The notes under the pieces: model-generated
Told to the model about the DNA's origin: nothing
The model's database searches: none
Seen by the model: the letters and a program-made list of their open reading frames with translations, nothing else
Program-made: the position numbers and the translations under genes
NCBI RefSeq assembly: GCF_024323335.1
Contig: NC_066580.1
Location: 440,653,351 to 440,717,350, forward strand
Length of the DNA: 64,000 bases
From: Lathyrus oleraceus
Lineage: Eukaryota > Streptophyta > Magnoliopsida > Fabales > Fabaceae
Reading direction: 5' to 3'
Part shown: positions 26,701 to 37,900 of the stretch, one piece after another
Layout: each line of letters starts with the position of its first letter
Position numbering within the stretch: the first letter of the stretch is position 1

Positions 26701-27913
26701 TTGAATCAGGTAGTATGTGAAGGTCCAACTTTGGGGTGTTGGATATGCTCATGTGTGACCTCCAAGTTTCAAGAGGAGAGCAGGTTGTCCATGACAGGGG
26801 GAGTTTTGTCATCAAGCTTGTGGTCTACGTATTCTCAGATAACTAGGTATGGCACCTTGTCAGTTATCAGGATGTTGTGATGTATGTCAAGGCTGAGTGA
26901 GCAGAAGAATGTCTGACCGGATGTCATGACATTGCCCTGGACAATGCTGCCAATTCCTTCTGAATCTTAAATTCATTAGGAATTATAAGGGTGATGTGTC
27001 CAATTCTGATAAATCAGAATAAGCCTGATGGCTACAGCTGTGTGGTACAGGGGGAGTAACCATCTGCTGAAGTGTGGGAATTTGGCTGTAGCAGTGCCAG
27101 ATGTCAAGTCTCTACTGGAGGTATGACAGGGGTCTTGGGAAATGTTGAATACTGGCAGAATGCAGGAAAAAGCCGCGTGGAATGTTAAGACATCGCGTGC
27201 AACGTGTCTGACTGCATATATGGAATAGTGTCCATGCACTGGAACTGCTGTTTTGGAAAAGAAACAGTCAAGAGCTATAAAAGGTATTCAAAGATAGTCT
27301 GAGATTTTGTTGGTGATTCTCTGACTGTTTCTCAGCAAAAATTAATGAATCTTGACCAAGCATTTATTCCTACCGTTAATTCCTAAGCACGGGCTGGACT
27401 ATTTAAAGGATGTAATAACCCTCTTCTTCTCACAAGAGAAACACTCCATTCCCTCAGAATCATGGGGTATGTTAAGGTTTGGGCAAGCTGCGCCTGGATC
27501 TGGTTTTGTGAGGGGTGCCTTTACAAATGTTTAGCTAAAAAGGGGGAGAGAAATACAGTCCTGGGGTTGAGAATGTACAGAAGCAAGCTAACTGTGGTAG
27601 CAAACAGAAGTTGGTGTCAGGCACAAAATCCACCAACTGGGTATATCACTTGTGTCTTGTGATCTGAGTTAAGAGGACAGTTGTGTCTTGTGATCTGAGT
27701 TACATTATCTATGTACTCAGCATTACATATTCTTCCGGAAGCTCTCCTGTGGAGGGGAAGGGTTCTGGTACAACTGATATGTGTACCTCTACTTCCTCAT
27801 GTACACCAACTTTGGTGTTTGTGGTGGTGGAGTCAATGACAGAGATGAAGAGCATACCCATATTGGGATGTTTTGTCCAGTGTAATGGTTATTTGTTTTA
27901 GCTAAAATTTGCC
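23755..27913 (+). other. Interior of the 7.7-kb element, no recognisable protein
   Basis: The longest open stretches on either strand are below 190 codons (for example minus 23725-24273, plus 25291-25548), and none shows a retroelement motif. The base composition is G/T-rich on the plus strand. ATGT..ACAT inverted motifs recur at irregular distances (for example near 24300, 25321, 25896, 26540, 26920 and 27180). A run of 16 C lies at 24096-24111. It may descend from a coding element by decay, or be captured sequence. I cannot tell which. Confidence 0.7.
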
Positions 27914-27924
27914 AAAGGGGGAGA
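27914..27924 (+). other. Polypurine tract of the 7.7-kb element
   Basis: AAAGGGGGAGA directly before the right LTR (one base between). It primes plus-strand synthesis. Confidence 0.85.
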
Positions 27925-27925
27925 T

Positions 27926-29677
27926 TGTTAATACCTTAGGATTGACATTAATTTTGTAAAACAAATAATGTAATCATCTCTGTTGTTTTAATATGTTGGG
28001 TTGAAGAAGTTCAACATCTGGACCAGCATGTCATGTACGATGTCACGACATCATGCCTGTGACATCGCACATGTGTAGAAAACTGAATTAATTAATTCAG
28101 TATATATTCTGGGATTAGTGAGGATATTTGGTGAATATCCCAACTCCCATGTGGAGGTCTTAAAGACTCAATCAGAAGATATATAGGCTCAAAATAAGGA
28201 GATATATATGGAGAGATTTTAGGATTGAAGACCTTGTTTGTAGCAGAAATTTTCTGCTGTATTTGTAACAGCAAAGAACAAGTTTGCTGCGATTTCTGAA
28301 GGCCCAAATCCAGTTGGGTGATTAGGTTATAAATAGCATATTGTAACCTAGTTTTTGTAAGCCTCTTAGAATGAATTTTTAGGGGTGTGTGTGAGGTAAA
28401 CCTCCCAATCTGTGGGAAGGTTACCATGTGTTTCTCAATGGTCAAAGCTGAGAGTATTTGTAACTCAAAGCCTGTAGGCAAGAGTGATTTTGTTCTTGAA
28501 TGAAGCTGTGAAGAAAGTTCAAGGTGTGTTAACATTACATTGTATTTGTAGTGATAGGAATGGAAACTGGAGGTTTCTATCTAGGAGTTCCTAGGTATAG
28601 ATTGCATTGGGTAGGGATTAAGTGAAGAGTTGTAAACGGGGGAGTTTAACTCTGAATTAATACTGCTGATAGTGGATCTTCTTCCTGGCTTGGTAGCCCC
28701 CAGATGTAAGTCATGTTGGACCGAACTGGGTAAACAATTCTCTGTGTTTGTTTTCCTTCTGCATGTTATAATCCTATCTTCCATAACTCAGGTTGTATTG
28801 CAGTCTGCTAACCAAGATGATAACAGACCTGGTACATGTCCTTCTGTGTGAATGTCAATCAGAATGTTTTAACATTCATCACTGACCGTAGATACTGAAC
28901 TTTAGGCATGGTGATCTCAGTTCAGTATTTAAGTAAGTCTGATCCTCAAAAGGATAACAGACCTGGCCAAAGGATCATAGTGAAACTGTCAAACTGGATG
29001 TCTTGACAGTTGTTCATGTAGGCTGATACTGGAGTAGAGACTGGTTAGTCTTGTACAGTATAGCAAAGTCAGCACAGTCAGGTTTCAAGAACATAATAGA
29101 ATCAGCATGAGGAATATGTTCTGGATGTCAACCTGAATGTTGTAACATTCACACTTGACTGCTTGGGCTAAATTGTAGGATAATTAGTTTTTCTGTTTCA
29201 GTATTTTTCTCAGGCTAATTTAAGGAATCCAACAGCTGAGCTAAAATTCAGGAAAATAACAACTAACCTACAATTAATGAAACTAACAACTAGCACATTT
29301 GTCAGCTCCCTAATGTGTGGAAATTAGGTTACATTGTTTGACTTGTAGGTTAGGATACACCAGTACTAAGCCAACAAATTGAAATACAGTAACAGGTGAT
29401 GTGCAATTCAATATTGATATATCATGCTGATAACTGTCCAAACACAACAGGAGTAAGTATGGTGTTTGATCTTTGTTGTGTCTCTGTACTAGAAGGACAG
29501 AACTAAATGTTCTTTCATTCTAAGGTAATACGGTAGCAGAAGTTGTGACTACTGTGAAAGCGTGCTTGAGTACAGGGTTTTAATTTGTATAACTGTCTTG
29601 CTGTATTAGTTACAATGTTGGATCAGATGTCATGACTTTGAGTAGAACATCTGAATTCTGACTACACCAGAATTTCA
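27926..29677 (+). repeat. 3' LTR of the 7.7-kb non-autonomous element
   Basis: Same length and ends as the 5' LTR. The differences are mostly single bases spread along the length, with a small cluster near 28768-28790. Confidence 0.92.
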
Positions 29678-29749
29678 ACCACCAACATAATCTCATAAAG
29701 CATAATTCTCCCCTCTCTTGCTATATTCTCACTACATTACACAAGAAGT

Positions 29750-31141
29750 GTGAAATTCATCATGGCACAAATGAGAGAATACGAAATAGTGTTCAGAAAC
29801 GGCGAGCCAGGTGAATTACAGGAAGAGACTTACACGACTCTAAGCGTAAGAAAAATCGAATCAACAAGGTATGCCGATGAACCCTGCTTATTTGCCTTAG
29901 GAATTTTAGATAGTGTTAACTATATGCTAGACACTTTAAATTTAAACTATTTCCTATCTCTTAAGGACCCTGTCTATGCTCAATTAACACTAGAATTTCT
30001 AAGTTCGTAAATTTTTAGTCCCACACCCAACACAAACTGTTCCAGTGGGACTGTCCAGTTTCGTTTGTTCAACATCGAATATGCCTTCATATTTTCCCAA
30101 ATAGCGGACCTGCTACAATTTCCCCATGGGGACGGCGTACTAAGTGAGGTCCCAGATACTGAGGGTCGGAAACGCGCCTTTCAACCATTTTGGAGGGTAA
30201 TAACGGGTATAGTAACCCATAGTTTTGAGGGAAATATAGCCACTCTAATTCACAACCCGACTATTGGATATTTCCGCCAAATATTGGCGTCCACCATTTT
30301 CGGCCGAGCAAACTCTACCAAGGTGAACGAAAAAGAACTCTTTTATTTGTTCACCACTTTTCTGGCATAAAAGGTGAATATCGTCCCTTTTATGTTCACT
30401 CACATGCAGGTCATTGTCAATGCGAAGAGAGGGCTGATTATTTTTAGAGGTTTAATAACCTCCATAGCCAGAGTCCTAGGACTTGAAGAAAAATTCTCCA
30501 GGCTAACCCCGCTCCCGCATCATGACATTGACATGACGAGGAGCATCAAATTGGTAAAACGAATGAGAGACGGTAAGTTTAATCTTATAATTGCAAATAA
30601 TGTGTTACACAATTTCATCCTTCCAAATCCAACTCGCACAGATGTGCGTAACCAGGATATTTTTTGTTATATTAATGATCCGGTCCCCGCGCACATTCCT
30701 GAGAATGTAGCTACTGGCGGGGACACCGACGAGGATTATATTCCAGAGCAAGCTACTCCCGCTACTGACCCACACACCACACACATGCCATCTGAAAATG
30801 TTGCAGGTACATCCTTCAGCCAAAGACCCATAAGAAGAAATGTGGCCCCAGCCACTCTTGATGAGATCTATGTTGAATTGTTGCGGCGTAGCGAATTAGA
30901 CGCTCAGTGCGACCTACAAATCTAAAACATGGAAGCTCAACAAACAGAAATGATGCAAATCCTTCGCCAGATAGAGCATGATCAGCACGACTACACTTTC
31001 AGAATCGAACAGAACATGTCTGGCTTGATCGATGAAATGGCAACATTGACAATGCGTGTGGAAGATCTACAAGACTATACGCCACCTCACCAACTAGGAA
31101 ACAGTGGACGTGCATGTACACGTGGCAGTAGGCGCCAGTAG
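29750..31141 (+). pseudogene. Athila env-position ORF, copy 2
   Basis: One frame runs from ATG 29750 (or 29762, MAQMREYEIVFRNG) to TAG at 31139, with only three stops inside (30008, 30368 and 30923), so it is better preserved than copy 1. Blocks shared with copy 1 are the EIVFRNG-like start, LGILDSVNYML and LTLEFLSS, then FRLFNIEYAF...IADLLQFP. The middle region has WRVITGIVTHSFEGNI and KELFYLFTTFLA. The C-terminal third is acidic and proline-rich, then ends in a short coiled-coil-like segment (QQTEMMQILRQIEHDQHDY). It resembles the ATHILA ORF-1 family of unknown function. The leader is split from its probable TATA box by the 7.7-kb insertion. Confidence 0.65.
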
Positions 31142-31302
31142 CAGGCTACCCAGGTTCTACTTTTCCTTCCTATCTTATGTCGTTGCATTGGGGAAAATGC
31201 AAGGTTTAAGTATGGGGGAGGAAGCTTTACTGCTTTTATCTATCGCTTTCTAGGTAGATTTAAATTATCGTTATTTCCTTTTGCTATTTTATTTTTGTTA
31301 AG
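31142..31302 (+). other. 3' untranslated region and polypurine tract of the Athila element
   Basis: Contains TTTAAGTATGGGGGAGG (about 31205-31221), the Athila-type purine tract. About 80 bases separate it from the first sequence shared with the left LTR, so the exact LTR start on this side is uncertain. Confidence 0.6.
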
Positions 31303-32733
31303 TGTCAGTCGACTCATATGCATTGCTTTTTACTTGATTAACGCTTATTATTATGCAATATTTTATGTTTATTGTAGGTATTTATCGAATGAAAGGTGTA
31401 CAAGCAAGACAAGTGGAAAATAGCAAAAGGAAAGAAAAATAGAAGAAAATGGAGAAAAATAGAGAGTATGGGGCCCACCACACCAAATGGGCATGTGGAG
31501 TCCATCACTTGGATGTGTGGCGCCCACCACATGACCTAAAGGGAGTGGTGGCGCCCACCACAAAGCAAGGAAGTGGTGGCGCCCATCCCTCAAAAGGTGG
31601 AGCTTGCTACAAAGATTAAACTAGGGTTGTGGCAACCGCCACAACCCGGTCTTCCCTACTTTCTCTCCATAATTTTTGCCACGATTCCACTCACCTTTTC
31701 GCTACAATCTAGGGAAGTGGAAAATATATAAAGGAGGGTCGTTTCTCCATTGAAGGGATGTTTTTTTAGTCATATTCTTTTTGGTTATTTTTCTTAGGCA
31801 GTTTTCTTACTTTGTAAAAGCAATAGATTTTCCACATCGGGGACTATTGCAACTTATTGTTTACACATTTGAATTCGATTGTAATGTTGTACGCGATTGC
31901 CAAAGCTTGTCGATATTATTTAATTTGAAGAATCAGGATTCCGTTCAAGTTCTCAATTTATATTCCAGGTTTTTTTAGTTGCCATTTTATTTATTTATGC
32001 CTTATTGTATGTTTGATTTTCTGAATACCATGTCTGTTACCGGATCCATGTCCAGCTAAACCCCTAGGTATCGGTATGTAAAGACCGTCGAAACGACGAG
32101 ATTCGTAAAGAATTGGTGTTGGCTTTTATAAAAATTATTTTTTCGGTTTTAGTTTCTTATTTCAGTCAAAAACTGTTTTTCGTACGAGAGTACAAAACAA
32201 ACAAAGGTTACGGTCAACAAGAACGAGAGTTTGAGATTTTAACCATATAGCTAAAACTAGGCATTAATCCTAAGCACATCGAAAGCGCTTTATGATTAAT
32301 TAGACTTTATTCTTATTCAAAAATTACTTTTAAATTCAAAATGAGACCGCGAGAGCCAAGCATTCTGGTTTAAGAGTATGGTCAGAGTCAATAAAACGAG
32401 AGTGTGAGACTAAGTCCTTTTTATAAATAATTTCTACTGAAGAATATTTTGACCAATAAGATTACACCAACTATCTATCAAATCCCCAAAGTTTGATATG
32501 TTACATACCGATATCCCTTTATCAAATATCTTTATTAACCTTCTATTTACGTTATAGTTTTTTCTCTTCATCCCTCCAATCTTAAAACGATCATCAGCCT
32601 TATATTTACATAGTAACATTAGATAACGATACATTAGATTATTTGTCCTTGTGGGTTCGATAATCTTTAAAACCACGTGATACGACGGTGCACTTGCAGT
32701 CACAATTCCCATAGATTTACTAAGTCGCGATCA
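31303..32733 (+). repeat. 3' LTR of the Athila element
   Basis: Matches the 5' LTR from CATATGCATTGC (31315) to the GATCA end at 32733, followed by the atatc duplication. The start at 31303 is approximate. It holds the GTGGCGCC cluster and a TATA box at 31725-31732. Confidence 0.85.
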
Positions 32734-32738
32734 ATATC

Positions 32739-32901
32739 ATGAATTATGGGTTGTATTATATGAATTTTGGGTATTGATTTACCATGGAAATTATGGTTCT
32801 TGTTAGGGAAGATGGTATGAGTTGGTTTTTACATGTGTGTTGTTATTTTGATGAACAAATAATATAGAAACCATGATTAATCGAAGAAAATGCATATTAA
32901 T

Positions 32902-32955
<54 letters not shown>

Positions 32956-33759
32956 TGATATATTAATGTTAGATATTGTTTTCCCTGATGTTGTTGATCG
33001 ATTTGAGGGCTTGGAAGGGAAAATCGAAGTTCTGAATTGAACTCTATGGCAAAAAAGCAGTATTTGTCTTCTAGTTAAAGGTGACGGTCGTCACCCGCAT
33101 GATGATAAGGTCATCATTGCCTTTGAAGGCGCTGATGGGCGTCAGCTGCTTGACGGGAAGATTGTCATGGTCCCCAGGCCTTGTTTTGTGGTACGTTTTG
33201 TGGGAAGAGCGTCATAGGAATTATGGTTGAGTTAGTATGGGCGGATAACGAACGTCACTCTGGTGACAAGCAGTCTGTCATGCTGCCAGAATGAGCATCG
33301 TTTGCTCAGTTGCATGGAATCGAGTTGTCAGATTCGATTTTAAGGTGTGTTATGATTATATTATTATTTGGCCATTATTTTGAGGTATTTTGGTGTTGTT
33401 TATTATTTATTGTATAATTAATCAATTATTATGTATTGAGGGTGATGTTGTGAGTAATCGTGGTAAATATATGGTGAAAATTTTGGTGATATTGCATGTT
33501 ATTGAAAATCATGCATCATGGTGTATGAACTTCGGTCCTGTTTTGGTGTGCTCCGGTCCAATGGTCTGGATTCATGAGCGAGTAACTGGTTCCAAATGAG
33601 AAATGGTGAAGAATTATTAAAGGTGCTAGTAGCGAATTGGTGTGCTATGGTCCCAATGAAGGAATTCAGGAGCGAAACAGACTTGTGTTGTCCATAACAG
33701 TACCACATGTATGTAGAGTCATAGTGTTGAGTACATTATGTCATACCATACTCGTAGGT
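32739..33759 (+). repeat. Old Tekay-type LTR, 3' part
   Basis: Continuation of the LTR interrupted at 7985. It has a TA microsatellite (about 32904-32951) and two copies of a GGTGTGCT(C/A)(C/T)GGTCC...GGA(A)TTCA(T/G)GAGCGA block (about 33545 and 33637). These parallel the duplicated 'ccaatccaggccaacgtg' block of the intact Tekay LTR. No LTR end is visible. It passes into Ogre-type sequence near 33760. No gene. Confidence 0.4.
32904..32951. repeat. (TA)n microsatellite
   Basis: About 24 TA units flanked by ATTAATTGATA on both sides. Confidence 0.95.
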
Positions 33760-34951
33760 GGAGCCCAATTCCTATGACATACAGTCAACTTCTGCCAGAT
33801 CTGATTCAAATCTCGCTAGTGGATCCCAAATCTCTCAAGTCGTTGCCACAACCATACCCACCTGGGTATGATCCCGATGTGCAATGTGGTATCATGTTGG
33901 ATCGATAGGGAACTCGACTGAAGACTGCAAAGCTTTCAAAGACAAAGTATAACAATTGATCGACAAAAAATATTCCAGAAGGAAACCTTGTAGTGCACGT
34001 CAACCTCTCGCCTGTATGAGTTTAAAGAATTAAGGGAGTGCCTCATGAAGCTAGTGGTTAAGATAGCAAGACATCCTCAACGCTAGAAATCATAGGGCAT
34101 TGTTTTATCATTCGTGTATTACTTATTTTTCTGTTAAATGGTACTTGTTTTTAAACATTGTTGTTTTTAATGATAATATTAATGAAGTGACCATGCATTT
34201 TCTGAATCAATCATTTTGTATTCACTAATTTTGCTTCTCTTATATCAAAAACAAAAATACATCCATATTTATCTCATTCACCTTTCTTTATCAAGATGTT
34301 GCTTTAGCAAAGATCAGAGGGAAGATGACAAAAACAAAATACCCATAGTTGACCATGGTATGCATTTAGATAAAATCCTACTGGTGATGTACAAGCATTG
34401 TTTCAATATCCCTAAACACTGGAGAGATAAGGAGTTAATCCCTATTTAATCACTTTGAGCCTAGTAGTAGGTGTTTCTTTTGGATCTAAAAACCCTTACG
34501 CTGAACCCGGGGAAAGGTAGTCTCTAGTTAACCTGACTATGCATTTGAATTGCAAGAGGAAAATATCCCATCTAGGGATCAACCACATGTTATTCTTTAC
34601 ATGTCAAAGGAATCAGGAAAAGTCCCAAAGTTATATCGGTTGTTCTTCAATAACCAATAAAATGGCAGTCACAAGCCTTTCCTAGCCAAAAAGGAAAAAT
34701 CAAAAGAAAAGAAATCCCGCTAAGTTGAACACCTAAAGAGGCGACTTAGGCAAAAATTAGGGAAATCTTGGTGGACCGAAAGATTAAAAGAAGCGGTCCA
34801 GGCAAAAACTAGGGATTAAAAATAAAATAAAAAAATCAAAAGCAAAATAGGTCGCTAAATCCTCAAACAAAGCAAAACAAGATTCAGTAACCACCATATC
34901 TAAATCAAAGGGTCACCGAAATCCATGACAAAAGAAAAACAAGGTGATTGT
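33760..34951 (+). pseudogene. Ogre-derived fragment: gag end and following sequence, copy A
   Basis: Starts in the middle of an Ogre-type gag. A degenerate zinc-knuckle segment can be read near 33865-33965 (YDPDVQCG, then a frame shift, HVGSIGNSTEDCKAFKDKV). About 900 bases of non-coding or badly broken sequence follow, with short ORFs only. The whole stretch is repeated, with perhaps 85% identity by eye, at about 41950-43130. It is interrupted at 34951 by a reverse-oriented Ogre solo LTR and seems to continue for a short way at 39652. Confidence 0.65.
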
Positions 34952-37900
34952 TGTAATGGTAAATTCATGACCATCAAGCTATGGATAAGCTTAACATCAA
35001 TAAAACCAGAGTCGCCACCGCACTTTTATTGTTTCCAAAGGAAAAGGGAAAAGTACGAACAAAACCCAAAGATAAGAAGTTTTCAAATCAAAACTAATAA
35101 AATGCCAGAGATTACAGGTAAGGGGGTTGGTTATACAGAGGGAAGGTGTTAGCATCCAAAGTGTCCTAGGTACTCCTAGGGAGCCCTTTTTTTTATGTGT
35201 GTATGTGTTTTTGGTATAAAAGATGTTTGAAACAAATAGAGTGTGAGGATGAGAAAAGAATTCATTGATTATATTTTTGTGTTTGACAAGACCTTCAGAC
35301 TTGTGCCTACGTACCAACATAAAAATGAGGGATCAAAACCTCGTAGTTCGTGGTATCAATTTCAAAATGTGTGGATTGCTTTTAATCCAAAATTTTAAGT
35401 TAAAAGAGGCACAAAGGGCCCAAAATTTTGTATGGGTGTTAGTTCTTTTTGTCTTTTGAAACTTTAAGTCAATATTGTTAAGTTTATTTACACGTTTTGA
35501 TTAAGAAAAGAGTTTAAAAATTCAATGGCATAAGGCCAGAGTTTCTAATTTGCATTAAAGTCTAAGTTTTGAAATCACAAGCAAAGAAAGTTTTTGAAAA
35601 GGGGAGAGATTTTGAAATTTAAGAAGCGGGAGGAGATGAAGAGACTATCCTAAGTATAAAATTAAAAGTTAAGAGTTGAAAAGATCTGACTAATGGGATG
35701 CAATCCAACAGACAAGAATGTCATATAGAAAACCCATTTTCCCTTTGGACTTTTAATCAAGCAATAATCAACAAGCAATTAGCATTATGAAGAGCAAGAC
35801 ATCAAATAAGATGGCCACATCCAAGCAAGCAAATCCATAGCTAACAGTCTTCTTTGTCTTCTCATGTATCAGATGAAATACTCCTTAATTTTTGCTCAGA
35901 ATAAGGTATTAGGTATGAGATCAAAATAACAGTTGCATTAAGACCATGTAGCAGATGAACTCAAGTGGATCCAAATACTTGCATCAAATGAAAACCCAAA
36001 TCACAATAACCTGGTCTAAGAAATGTAGGCATTAGCCAAATCCCTTTTACATATGAAATGTTGCCTAATTCTAAGTCCAAAAGCTCGGATTAAACCCAAC
36101 AGTCCACCAAACATTTTTTAGGGTTCTTGTTGTTTATTTGGTATTTTTAGGGTCCTAAGACCACAAGCACAAGCAAAATATACAAACAAATATATACAAA
36201 CACAATATAAGGCTCAAATGAGCAAAGTGAAAATGACATAAACATAAACAAGTCAAATGATATGTAAATGGCAATGAATGGTAAATGGCTTGTAATTAAA
36301 TTTCATAAAGATAAATGACTTGAAAGTAAAGCAGTATTAATATAAGTTAGTCAAATGTTAGTTGATTAGATGTTAGTGATGTTTTGCTTTTCAATTGATA
36401 GAGTCATTCTTTGGAGAACACTCAACCATCTACTCACAAACATGGATCCTTGAACCAAGACATCTTCCAAAGGAAGGAAAAAAGCCAAGTTTCCACACAA
36501 TACCATGAAAGATGGGAGACTTACAATCTCACTTACTAGAATGTTATGCCTTTAGGGTCAAATTTAGCTCTATGTTAAGCAATCGTAATTGGACTTATGT
36601 AGAAGTCACAACTATCTGAGGCCGGGCAATAAAAATTTAGGTGCTAATCTATGTTAGAGATTTGGTATAATAAACCAAACTCCTAAAACATACCACATAC
36701 TGAAAAAAAGATCAAAGGACGAACCTATCTCATCCATACTTGTATTGGTTCATCTAACATAAGGTTATTGATGAACCAATTAGCCTTAGGATATTGAGAT
36801 TTCATTGGTCAATGAAAGGGATGGGAAAGAATTGGATTAAAGATGAAGAGGGAAGGGAGATGAGAGAAACACAAATTGGTCATGGGAGGAATTTTATCAA
36901 ATTAAAATCATTCATTCATTTTGGGAGATGAAATGCACATTTCATCAATCCCCTAAATCCAATGATTTTAACTCAACAAAAGTCAAATCAACCTTGACCA
37001 AAACCCAAACACATAATCAAACATCACAAGTCAATAAAAATGGCTCAACATATTTTCTATACAATTAATCAATTAAAAATCAAATTAAAAATGTATTTAA
37101 ATTCAATTTAGTTTGGTCAAAACCTAAAATCTCTTCAAAACACCAAATAAATGGCTAAGAGATTTATTCTAGGTCAAACAAGGTCAAAAGACCTTAGACA
37201 AAAAATTTCATGATTTTTGAAAAGTCAAAAGTATTTTTGAACAATTAAAAATATGCATAAAAACAATTAATTCATGAAAAACATCAAAATTAATCCAAAA
37301 AATATTTTAATTCAGAAAATGAAAGAGGAAAATATTTAAAGATTTTTGGTGAAAGTCTCATTTTTTTGGATTAAAAATAAAATTAATATGAATTAAACAA
37401 AATAAATGGATTAAACATAAAAATAGAAAAAACAAGAGCCATCAGATCTCCCTCATTAATTGAGGTCGCAGATCTGATGGTTACGGGCGTGTCTTCCATG
37501 GTACACCCTAGTCAATGCGCTGCAACAATGGTATTTGAAACTTAAGGCTAAGATTAAAACAATTTGAATAGATCGGATGGCTGAGAGGTGTGACAACACA
37601 CCACCGGAGCTCGAACTCCGGTCTTCTTCTCCGGTGGACCTCACCGGACAGGTCTACCACCAATCATCACCAAAATGAAAAACAAAGACATAGATTTAAA
37701 GAAAAAATGCTCAGGAGCTCGAATCTGGCCTCAATTTTCTCCAATTCCAAGTATATAAAAAGATATAGGGATATGAATTTTGAGGATCATGAACTGAGTT
37801 TCTTCGATTTGACCTCAAAGCAACTCAATCTTCTTGCCTATATTGGTAGGACTTCAGCCAACCGCAAATCACAAAGAATAGTGAATAATTGAGGGAGAAT

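Larger units (their letters stand above)
21989..29677 (+). mobile_element. Non-autonomous LTR retrotransposon with copia-like ends, 7.7 kb
   Basis: Two LTRs of equal length (1752 bp, 21989-23740 and 27926-29677), with about 20 differences counted by eye, are flanked by the duplication accac (21984-21988 and 29678-29682). Just inside the left LTR is TGGTATCAGAGC, complementary to initiator tRNA-Met. Just before the right LTR is AAAGGGGGAGA, a polypurine tract. The 4.2-kb interior has only short ORFs, and I find no gag, protease, reverse transcriptase or integrase motif on either strand. It would have to use proteins of another element, so it is of the large non-autonomous (LARD) kind. The end signals suggest a Ty1/copia helper. 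Confidence 0.9.
7986..32733 (+). mobile_element. Cyclops-like Athila (Ty3/gypsy) retrotransposon with nested insertions
   Basis: Bounded by a 5-bp target duplication, atatc, at 7981-7985 and 32734-32738. The left LTR (7986-9438) begins TGATAAC and ends GATCA. The right LTR ends with the same GATCA. Inside are a tRNA-Asp-type primer site, gag, pol in gypsy order, two related ORFs in the env position and a purine tract. Of its 24.7 kb, 4.85 kb is an Ogre solo LTR and 7.69 kb a second LTR element, each plus a 5-bp duplication, leaving about 12.2 kb. That is the size expected of Cyclops-type elements in pea (family knowledge). All ORFs carry in-frame stops, so it is not autonomous. Confidence 0.9.

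Noticed and set aside
22155..28535. A 147-codon ORF on the minus strand, nearly identical at 22155-22598 and 28092-28535, as a possible duplicated gene
   Set aside because: Both copies lie at the same place in the two LTRs of one element. Their identity comes from LTR duplication, and the product shows no known motif or a plausible start context.
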